Assembly: GCA_903901395.1 (NCBI GenBank)
Contig: CAIUQW010000031.1
Location: 1-15,457 of the forward strand
Source of the DNA: an uncultured Chlorobiales bacterium
GTDB lineage: Bacteria > Bacteroidota > Chlorobiia > Chlorobiales > Chlorobiaceae
Length of the DNA: 15,457 bases
Direction of reading: 5' to 3'
Under the pieces are notes generated by a model. It ran no database searches and was not told the origin of the DNA. It saw nothing but the letters and a program-made list of their open reading frames with translations. Both the position numbers and the translations under genes were made by a program. Each line of letters begins with the position of its first letter. Position 1 is the stretch's first letter. Below, piece by piece: positions 1 to 5,832 of the stretch.

Positions 1-177
1 AGTCATAGTGATGGACTTTAGGAGTTGAGAATATTAAAAAGATGAAACTACAGATACCATACCAATTACTTTAATATCCGATATTGTTTGTATAAAAAAA
101 ACAATCAGCGTGATTTTTTTCTTCGTTATGACGTCACCAAATGGGGTTTGCTGTTTTTTTCACTTTAATAATCAGCC

Positions 178-732
178 GTGCCAATAAAAATACTCTTTGT
201 CTGTTACGAAAACATTTGTCGTTCACCCATGGCGGAGGGGGCTTTTGGTCACGTGGCTTCGTTTCATGGGGCTGATGGATGGTTCGACGTCGAGTCCGCC
301 GGAACGGTCTGCTACCAGTCCGGCTCATGCCCCGACCACCGCGCCATCCGGGCTGCGGGACGCCACGACATCGACATTTCGCCGATTCGCGCCAAATGCG
401 TTCACGATCTCGATCTCGGGAGCTTCGACCGGATTTTCGTCATGGATGTTGAAAATTATCGCGACATGCTCGACGCGCTTGACGGACTTCCGGTGCCGGT
501 GCACATGATGACCGATTTCGCCCATTCAGATGCGGGCGCGGAGATCGAAGACCCTTATTACGGCAGCGAGGCGGGTTTCGACCGGACGATGGAGCGCCTG
601 CTGCACAGCGCTACGGGAATTCTGTCGGCCATGCAGGAGGCGTATGCGCTCCCCATCGGCAGGATCGAAATGGGCGCGAATGACGGAGCGAGCGAGTATG
701 TTCAATACAGCATTAACGGTGATGAGCGATAG
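178..732 (+). CDS. Low-molecular-weight protein-tyrosine phosphatase family protein
   Basis: Cytoplasmic phosphatase of the LMW-PTP/arsenate-reductase fold, expected to hydrolyse phosphotyrosine, often on tyrosine kinases that control surface polysaccharide. Seen: an N-terminal P-loop CYENICRS with nucleophile Cys9 and Arg15-Ser16 (CX5RS), and the general-acid motif DPYYG at residues 125-129. The P-loop is non-standard: families usually read C-x-GN-x-CRS, whereas here Gly is replaced by Glu11. At 184 residues it is about 25-30 longer than typical members; the extra part is a C-terminal tail from about residue 157. The GTG start is forced, because TAA lies in frame at 169-171 and the next Met is past the catalytic Cys. 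No Shine-Dalgarno is visible. The stop overlaps the lipid-kinase start, suggesting an operon. Family assignment is firm; substrate is unknown. Confidence 0.9.
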   Translation: MPIKILFVCYENICRSPMAEGAFGHVASFHGADGWFDVESAGTVCYQSGSCPDHRAIRAAGRHDIDISPIRAKCVHDLDLGSFDRIFVMDVENYRDMLDALDGLPVPVHMMTDFAHSDAGAEIEDPYYGSEAGFDRTMERLLHSATGILSAMQEAYALPIGRIEMGANDGASEYVQYSINGDER

Positions 733-1630
733 CTTTACCTTTATTTTCAATCCGGCGGCTGACAAGGGGCGAGCTGCGTCGAAAGCCGATCTTATCCGGC
801 ACTCTCTCACCTCGCTCGGGAATGCGTCGCTCGAAACGACGCGCTTCTCAGGACACGCCGCCGACATCGCCCGCGCCGCCGCCACGGATGGGGCGACGCT
901 CATCGCCTGCGGCGGCGACGGCACACTGAACGAGGTAGTCAACGCGGTGGCGGGCCAGCCGGTGAAGATCGGCATCCTTCCCGTGGGATCGGCGAACGAT
1001 TTTCTCAAAACCTTTCAGCCGTCGCAAAAACTTCATGCGGAGCGAATCCGTGGATTTGCCCGCGCAACGAGTCGCAAGGTTGATCTCGGGCGCGTCGATT
1101 TCAGCCACGGCGAGTCGCGCCATTTCGTCAATTCTCTCGGCATCGGCCTGACCGGACGGATTGCGAGCACGGTAAAGGCAACGCCGTGGCTGCGAGGCGA
1201 ACTCTCCTACGCATGGGCGCTCGTGAGCGTGCTGTTGGGTTATCGCCCTGTAAAAATGCATATTACGCTCGATACTGCCGACGGAATCGTCGAACTCGAT
1301 GAGCCGGTGTTCGCCTTTTCTGTCTCAAACGGCAAGGTCGAGGGGGGAAAGTTCCGCATCTCGCCGGAGGCCGATCCGTACGACGGCTTTCTCGATGTGT
1401 GCATTCTCAAAGCCATCCCGAAATGGCGCTTTCCCGGATATGTGCTGAAGTATCTGAAAGGAAGCCAGATTCACGACCCTCTGGTCATCTACTGCAAGGC
1501 GAGGTCGGTCGAGCTTTTTATGCCCGATGATGACGTCATGCACATGGATGGCGAGGTGATCGACCGGGCGGGCGGCGCGATTGGCATCAAAGCCGTACCG
1601 CTTGCAATTGAAATGCTTTACGAGCCTTAA
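722..1630 (+). CDS. YegS/diacylglycerol-kinase family lipid kinase
   Basis: Expected to phosphorylate a lipid hydroxyl (diacylglycerol, ceramide/sphingoid-like or related lipid) with ATP at the inner face of the membrane. Seen, numbering from the ATG at 722: N-terminal strand FTFIFNPAADKG (5-16), catalytic-domain signature GGDGTLNE (64-71), and a GSANDF block (89-94) matching the family G(T/S)xNDF motif. A beta-rich C-terminal half then follows, as in YegS. The product is 302 residues, usual for the family. Start choice is uncertain. ATG 722 overlaps the phosphatase stop by 11 nt (translational coupling) and fits the family N terminus. ATG 698, adding eight residues, has a better ribosome site, GGAG at 685-688. 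The third gene of the operon begins 16 nt after this stop. Lipid substrate cannot be read from sequence. Confidence 0.88.
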   Translation: MSDSFTFIFNPAADKGRAASKADLIRHSLTSLGNASLETTRFSGHAADIARAAATDGATLIACGGDGTLNEVVNAVAGQPVKIGILPVGSANDFLKTFQPSQKLHAERIRGFARATSRKVDLGRVDFSHGESRHFVNSLGIGLTGRIASTVKATPWLRGELSYAWALVSVLLGYRPVKMHITLDTADGIVELDEPVFAFSVSNGKVEGGKFRISPEADPYDGFLDVCILKAIPKWRFPGYVLKYLKGSQIHDPLVIYCKARSVELFMPDDDVMHMDGEVIDRAGGAIGIKAVPLAIEMLYEP

Positions 1631-1646
1631 CGAAGTTCCATTAGTT

Positions 1647-2879
1647 ATGCAGATCATCATCTTCGAAGACGAAAAAACGCCCCGGCTTTCCCCGCTCTGC
1701 GATCTCAAACCGGTTTGCGACCTCGTGACCGGTTGCTGGTCACTCCGGCAGCGCTTCATCGCCGCAATCGCCGGAAAGCACGAGCTGACGTGGCACATGC
1801 GCCGCCACATCGCGCCGTGGTTCAGCGAGAACCATCCCGACTCGGTGGTCAACAAAGTGCTGGAAGATGAGGTCATGCTGGTCAACGCGCGTCTCATCTG
1901 CGATGCGGCGGTGATGGAGTTCATCGACTCGGGGCGCGTCGGGCCGGGCGAGGCGGTCGTCCAGAACGGCAACCTCCTCTTCTGCCGCGCCAAGGCGGAG
2001 CCGCTTCATTTCTCGGAAACGGTGTTTCCCGATACCATCGATGGCATGGTCGTGGCGGGAGCGCTCACGCGCGTCGAAGTCACCGGCTTCCGGCTGATCG
2101 AGAATCTCTGGGATCCGATGGCGTTGCATCCGGCGATGATGAAGGAGGATGGCGCGGCCCTCGCTCTCGGGCGCATCGAAGGCGAGGTGCATCCGTCGGC
2201 AATTCTGGTCAATCCGTCGGCCATCACCATCGAAAAAGGCGCGGAGGTGAAGGCAGGAGCGGTGCTCGACGCCTCGGACGGCTTTATCTATATTGGCGCG
2301 GGCGCGGTGGTCGAGCCGGTGGCGCTGCTGATGGAGAATGTCTACGTCGCACCGGGCGGGAGGGTGAAGAGCGGCGCGAGGATTTACAGCAATGTCTGCA
2401 TCGGCGGCGGCTCGAAGGCGGGCGGCGAGATCGAGGATTCGATCATGGAGCCGTTCTCGAACAAGCAGCACGACGGCTTTCTCGGCCACTCCTACATTTC
2501 GAGCTGGTGCAACCTCGGCGCGGGCACCGACACCTCCGACCTCAAGAACAACTACAGCCCGGTCAGCATCGAAACCGCGCAGGGCAAAATGGCCACCGAC
2601 CAGCAGTTCCTCGGCCTCGTCATGGGCGAGCACTCGAAGTGCTCCATCGGCACTCGCTTCAACACCGGCACGGTGGTCGGCACTTCGTCGAATGTTTTCG
2701 GCGACGGAATGCCCGCGAAATACATCCCCTCCTTCTCCTGGGGCGATGGCCGCACCGGCAACAGCGAGTACGAAGCCGACAAAGCCGTCGAGACCGCAAG
2801 ACGGGTGATGGCCCGCCGCAAGATCGAGATGAGCGCCGCGTATGAAGCGATGTTTCGCGCGGCGGCTGGAAAGGAGTAA
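1647..2879 (+). CDS. Alternative GlmU-like sugar-1-phosphate nucleotidyltransferase/acyltransferase (left-handed beta-helix)
   Basis: A 410-residue protein resembling the alternative bacterial GlmU family of Bacteroidetes/Chlorobi, proposed to make UDP-N-acetylglucosamine for peptidoglycan and lipopolysaccharide in the cytoplasm. Seen: an N-terminal nucleotidyltransferase-like region opening MQIIIFEDE, with DLKPVCDL and SLRQRF where this family has its Arg-Pro/Asp-Leu and IRE blocks. From about residue 185 there are hexapeptide repeats of a left-handed beta-helix (IYIGAGAVVEPVALLME, GARIYSNVCIGGG). Around residues 270-306 is the family block SNKQHDGFLGHS, followed by NLGAGT and LKNNYS. ATG 1647 was chosen because it opens directly on the first beta-strand, 16 nt after the lipid kinase; the open frame extends upstream but only inside that gene. 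Acyl and sugar substrates are inferred from family. It could instead make another NDP-sugar. Confidence 0.85.
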   Translation: MQIIIFEDEKTPRLSPLCDLKPVCDLVTGCWSLRQRFIAAIAGKHELTWHMRRHIAPWFSENHPDSVVNKVLEDEVMLVNARLICDAAVMEFIDSGRVGPGEAVVQNGNLLFCRAKAEPLHFSETVFPDTIDGMVVAGALTRVEVTGFRLIENLWDPMALHPAMMKEDGAALALGRIEGEVHPSAILVNPSAITIEKGAEVKAGAVLDASDGFIYIGAGAVVEPVALLMENVYVAPGGRVKSGARIYSNVCIGGGSKAGGEIEDSIMEPFSNKQHDGFLGHSYISSWCNLGAGTDTSDLKNNYSPVSIETAQGKMATDQQFLGLVMGEHSKCSIGTRFNTGTVVGTSSNVFGDGMPAKYIPSFSWGDGRTGNSEYEADKAVETARRVMARRKIEMSAAYEAMFRAAAGKE

Positions 2880-2888
2880 AACTTTGTC

Positions 2889-2901
2889 AACTCCTCGCTG
2901 T
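2889..2901 (+). repeat. ISL3 inverted repeat, transposase 3' side
   Basis: AACTCCTCGCTGT differs from the other end of this element (GGCTCTTCGCTGT, minus strand, 3548-3536) at three positions and from the related end at 15318-15330 (GGTTCCTCGCTGT) at three. The first two bases, normally GG, have decayed to AA. Confidence 0.65.
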
Positions 2902-2905
2902 TTGA

Positions 2906-3375
2906 AGTGGGCAGGCTGACGTTGAGTTTGCCGCTGATCAGATAGATCGTCATGATGAGATTTATGTTGGTATCGCAGGATGCACGACCAGTGTGTTTGA
3001 TGGTTTTCGCCGCCTCTTTCATCGGGTGCAACCCTCTTGCAGGTTGCCGATTAATTAATGCGGCCAAAATAAACCACAAACGGCTTGAGATCAAGAAATT
3101 GGGCTAAAGACCTTATTATATATTGTCTTATTCATATTCCCCGGACTGAAGTCCGGAGGCAATTGTTTAAGAGTTTTAATGGCCAAAGTAACAATCTGCA
3201 TGACGAGAATTTCAAATAAAAGCCGGTGACAGATTGCTGCAAAACTCGGTGATCGATGCCGGATCACCCTGATTCGCGGGGACATCGCTTCAGCGGTATC
3301 GTAAGCCTTGACGCCCTTTTGACTGCATCGAGGGCAACAGAAGGCGCTCCCCGGCGCAAAATCAATGCTGTGATG
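2906..3375 (-). pseudogene. ISL3 transposase remnant (N- and C-terminal fragments, middle deleted)
   Basis: Two readable pieces on the minus strand in different frames. The first, 3375-3256, reads IDFAPGSAFCCPRCSQKG and then VKAYDT, matching the N-terminal CPxC zinc-binding region of ISL3 transposases. The second, 3016-2906, reads EAAKTIKHTGRASCDTNINL and then MTIYLISGKLNVSLPT, which aligns with QAAKARARGYRTHRNLITMI and then YLISGKLNFSLPT at the right edge of the window. The stop codon of the intact tail (TGA) has become TCA here, so translation would run on. The DDE core is absent. The element cannot encode an active enzyme. Confidence 0.75.
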
Positions 3376-3535
3376 TCCAGCCATTTTTTCCCGGCATCGA
3401 ACGATGATGAGGACACCCTTCAAAGAGTTTCAAATCCCAAGGCTACCTGAAAAAGGTCAAGGTCTTGCATAGGCAGAGAGCCGGTACCGTCGCATAATTC
3501 ATAAGATACGCTTCTCATAACGTTACCCGCTCCTG

Positions 3536-3548
3536 ACAGCGAAGAGCC
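3536..3548 (-). repeat. ISL3 inverted repeat, transposase 5' side
   Basis: Read on the minus strand this is GGCTCTTCGCTGT, beginning with the GGCTCTTC typical of ISL3-family ends. It lies about 160 nt upstream of the remaining N-terminal transposase fragment, as expected for the promoter-proximal end. Confidence 0.7.
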
Positions 3549-3611
3549 ACTTATGCTGACACGTTGTTGTCAAGTCTTTATGGTGGAATGGGGACATCAG
3601 GGTTTAATGGG

Positions 3612-3639
3612 CTGACATTCCTTCATATCTCCTTATATT
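3612..3639 (+). promoter_or_regulatory. Candidate sigma-70-type promoter for the APC permease
   Basis: CTGACA at 3612-3617 and TATATT at 3634-3639 are separated by 16 nt, each one mismatch from the -35/-10 consensus. The expected start site near 3646 leaves a leader of about 60 nt to the GTG at 3705. It lies just outside the ISL3 remnant, so the gene does not depend on the element for transcription. Judged by eye only. Confidence 0.45.
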
Positions 3640-3704
3640 CAAAAGTTTAGCCATTTCCGCCCGCGATTCGGGGTAATTTTTCAACCGCCAACCTGCATCT
3701 GCCC

Positions 3705-5192
3705 GTGAAAAACAGCTTCAGAAAAAAGCCGCTTTCGCTGCTGCTCGAAGAGATGAAGAGCGAGCACCGGCTTAACCGCGTCCTTGGCCCGCTGGCGCTG
3801 ACCAGCCTCGGGGTTGGCGCGATCATCGGCACCGGCATCTTCGTGCTCATCGGCGTGGCCGCGCATGACAAGGCTGGTCCCGCCGTTACCCTCTCCTTCG
3901 CGCTTGCCGGGCTGGCTTGCGTCTTCGCGGCGCTCTGCTATGCCGAGTTTGCCTCGATGGCCCCGGTCGCCGGTTCCGCGTATACTTACGCTTACGCCAC
4001 ACTTGGCGAACTGTTCGCGTGGATCATCGGCTGGGATCTGATCCTCGAATACGCCGTCGCCTCAGCCACCGTGGCGCATGGATGGTCGCACTACTTCCAG
4101 GATTTCATCGGCATCTTCGGTCTGCATATACCGGAAATCTTCTCGCGAGCGCCGCTCGACTTCGATCCGGTGACCGGTTCGATGATGCTGACTGGCTCGA
4201 TGTTCGACCTGCCTGCGGTCGTGATCGCCCTCATCGTGACGGTGATTCTGGTCAAGGGCATCCGCGAAAGCGCGGGCGTCAACACGGGAATGGTGATCGT
4301 CAAGGTGGCTATCGTGCTTCTCGTCATCGTGCTCGGCGCGCAGTACGTCAAACCCGAGAACTGGCAACCCTTCGCGCCGTTCGGCTACTCGGGCCTGAGC
4401 GTCTTCGGCCACACGATTCTCGGCGAAACCGGGCCGGGCGGAGCGCCGATCGGCGTGCTTGCGGGCGCGGCGATGATCTTTTTTGCGTATATCGGTTTCG
4501 ACTCGATCTCGACTCACGCCGAGGAGGCGCGGCGGCCCGAGCGTGACGTGCCGATCGGCATTATCGCCTCGCTGATCATCTGCACGGTGCTCTACATCGC
4601 GGTGGCGGCGGTCATCACCGGCATGGTGCCGTACGACAAGATCAACATCGATGCGCCGGTCTCCAACGCCTTCAAGCAGGTCGGCCTCGGCTGGGCGCAG
4701 TTTCTCATCTCTCTCGGCGCGATTACTGGTATCACCTCGGTGCTGCTCGTGATGATGCTCAGCCAGCCGCGCATCTTCCTCGCCATGGCACGTGACGGAC
4801 TGCTCCCGAAAAGCTTTTTCGGCGCGGTGCACGAAAAGTTCAGGACGCCGTGGAAAGCAACGATTCTCACCGGCATTTTTGTGGCCGTGCTTGGCGCGTT
4901 GCTGCCGCTTCGCCTGCTGGCGGAGCTGGTCAATATCGGCACGCTCTTCGCGTTTGTCGTGGTCTGCTCGGCGGTGCTCATCATGCGCCGCACCAACCCG
5001 GAGGCCGCGCGCCCCTTCCGTGCGCCGCTGGTGCCCTTCGTGCCCATCGCGGGAATTCTGACCTGCCTCCTGCTCATGTTCTCGCTGCCTGCGGAGAACT
5101 GGTGGCGGCTCGTCATCTGGCTGGTCATCGGATTTTGCATTTACTTCTTCTACGGACGCAAGCACAGCATCCTGAACCAGCAGCCGGAATAA
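3705..5192 (+). CDS. APC-superfamily amino-acid permease (cationic amino-acid transporter-like)
   Basis: Inner-membrane secondary transporter importing or exchanging amino acids. Seen: a short cytoplasmic N terminus (about 25 residues), then about 12 hydrophobic segments over 495 residues. The unwound-helix-1 signature GVGAIIGTGIFVLIG is at residues 36-50. EFASMAPVAGSAYTYAY marks the helix 2/3 region, and FIGFD-type AYIGFDSISTHAEEARRPER is the conserved loop after helix 6. These are characteristic of the YhdG/CAT-like subgroup of the APC family. Length is normal for 12-14-helix members. The GTG start at 3705 fits the family N terminus; no good Shine-Dalgarno precedes it. It appears monocistronic: promoter upstream at 3612-3639, hairpin downstream at 5209-5240. 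Substrate specificity cannot be assigned from sequence. Confidence 0.92.
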   Translation: MKNSFRKKPLSLLLEEMKSEHRLNRVLGPLALTSLGVGAIIGTGIFVLIGVAAHDKAGPAVTLSFALAGLACVFAALCYAEFASMAPVAGSAYTYAYATLGELFAWIIGWDLILEYAVASATVAHGWSHYFQDFIGIFGLHIPEIFSRAPLDFDPVTGSMMLTGSMFDLPAVVIALIVTVILVKGIRESAGVNTGMVIVKVAIVLLVIVLGAQYVKPENWQPFAPFGYSGLSVFGHTILGETGPGGAPIGVLAGAAMIFFAYIGFDSISTHAEEARRPERDVPIGIIASLIICTVLYIAVAAVITGMVPYDKINIDAPVSNAFKQVGLGWAQFLISLGAITGITSVLLVMMLSQPRIFLAMARDGLLPKSFFGAVHEKFRTPWKATILTGIFVAVLGALLPLRLLAELVNIGTLFAFVVVCSAVLIMRRTNPEAARPFRAPLVPFVPIAGILTCLLLMFSLPAENWWRLVIWLVIGFCIYFFYGRKHSILNQQPE

Positions 5193-5208
5193 ACAATCAC
5201 CCTGTTAT

Positions 5209-5254
5209 CGGGAGCCATCTCCGTTTGTGAATGGCTCCTGATGCGGCAGTTTTT
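5209..5254 (+). terminator. Probable terminator after the permease
   Basis: CGGGAGCCAT at 5209-5218 pairs with ATGGCTCCTG at 5231-5240 (one G-U pair) around a 12-nt loop. A T run follows at 5250-5254, some 10 nt beyond the stem, so it is not a textbook intrinsic terminator. Confidence 0.5.
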
Positions 5255-5379
5255 CGCCAGAGGTAATCAATGTTTTTTTTACGCATTTTTAGGCCTCTAT
5301 TGTCACATTGTGTATATTGATGCGCCGATTTACGCATCTACAGGAAATACAAAACCTATTCCCACCGGAGGAAAACGAT

Positions 5380-5616
5380 ATGCAGACCATTTATGCTGAT
5401 GGTATCGCGAACATGATTCTCGTTGACGGCGTTGTACGCCTCGATCTCATCAATGTCACTTCCGTCGAACAGGGCAAAGAGCCCAACGTCGATCAGGTTG
5501 GACGCATCGCTCTTTCGCTCCCCGCCCTGATCCGCATTCAGGATCAGCTCTCCAAAATGGTGGACAAAATGGTTCAGGACGGCATTCTCACCAAGAATCC
5601 GCCTGCGGCCAACTGA
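5380..5616 (+). CDS. Small conserved-looking soluble protein of unknown function (78 aa)
   Basis: I do not recognise a defined function. The ATG at 5380 is chosen over an upstream in-frame GTG at 5308 because a strong Shine-Dalgarno, GGAGG at 5367-5371, sits 8 nt before it. The product has no membrane segment or signal peptide. The first half looks beta-rich (IYADGIANMILVDGVVRLDL, then INVTSV). The second contains an amphipathic helix (LSLPALIRIQDQLSKMVDKM) and a short Pro/Ala tail. The layout of a beta-hairpin, an RIALSLPALI strand/helix and a C-terminal helix recalls DUF3467-type small proteins, but this is a weak impression. The gene stands alone, with a hairpin before it and a strong terminator after it. 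The excellent ribosome site suggests high expression. Confidence 0.8.
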   Translation: MQTIYADGIANMILVDGVVRLDLINVTSVEQGKEPNVDQVGRIALSLPALIRIQDQLSKMVDKMVQDGILTKNPPAAN

Positions 5617-5627
5617 GCCTTCTCAGA

Positions 5628-5663
5628 AAAGGGACTTAAAGGACTCAAGGGACAGCGCGGACG
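5628..5663 (+). repeat. Four-unit 9-nt GGAC tandem repeat
   Basis: Units AAAGGGACT, TAAAGGACT, CAAGGGACA and GCGCGGACG follow each other; GGAC recurs exactly every 9 nt at 5632, 5641, 5650 and 5659. Units 2 and 3 form the left arm of the terminator hairpin that follows. Confidence 0.65.
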
Positions 5664-5706
5664 AAGAACCGGAATCTGCCCTTGCGTCCTTTGCTCTTTT
5701 TAATTT
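5638..5706 (+). terminator. Strong rho-independent terminator after the 78-aa gene
   Basis: AAAGGAC (5638-5644) pairs with GTCCTTT (5686-5692), CAAGGG (5646-5651) with CCCTTG (5679-5684), and CAG (5653-5655) with CTG (5676-5678). Only one mismatch and one bulged A interrupt the stem. A T-rich tail GCTCTTTTTAATTTT follows directly at 5693. Confidence 0.8.
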
Positions 5707-5832
5707 TCCCGCTTCCCTCTCCATCGCGATTCCACGATCAGTTTCTACCAATCTGGCGCACTTCTTCTTCCATTTTCTCATTATCATTCATTCAGCAAAA
5801 ACTTTGCATGAGAGCGAAGCATAAACACTGAC

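Larger units (their letters stand above)
2889..3548 (-). mobile_element. Decayed, internally deleted ISL3-family insertion sequence
   Basis: The only content of the gap between the GlmU-like gene and the permease. Its ends carry related inverted repeats: AACTCCTCGCTGT at 2889-2901 and, on the minus strand, GGCTCTTCGCTGT at 3548-3536. ISL3 elements typically start GGCTCTTC. Between them lie minus-strand remnants of an ISL3 transposase, N-terminal zinc-finger part near 3256-3375 and C-terminal tail at 2906-3016. At 660 bp the element is about half the usual length, so the catalytic middle is lost. ISL3 elements make 8-bp target duplications; the flanks ACTTTGTC (2881-2888) and ACTTATGC (3549-3556) share five of eight positions, which may be a decayed duplication or chance. 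Its tail is clearly homologous to the element at the right edge of the window. Confidence 0.75.

Noticed and set aside
83..105. ATTGTTT/AAACAAT inverted repeat upstream of the phosphatase
   Set aside because: Composed almost only of A/T with a 7-bp stem; weak and expected by chance in this AT-rich stretch.
530..1630. A 366-residue reading frame containing the lipid kinase
   Set aside because: The first 64 residues lie inside the phosphatase gene and do not resemble the family; the kinase fold begins at the ATG at 722 (or 698).
4062..5165. Long minus-strand frame (367 codons) opposite the permease
   Set aside because: Rich in Arg/His/Asp/Glu with no domain sense, a typical shadow of a GC-rich membrane-protein gene.
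5308..5379. N-terminal extension of the 78-residue protein from a GTG at 5308
   Set aside because: A strong Shine-Dalgarno sits immediately before the ATG at 5380, and the extension region looks like leader sequence.
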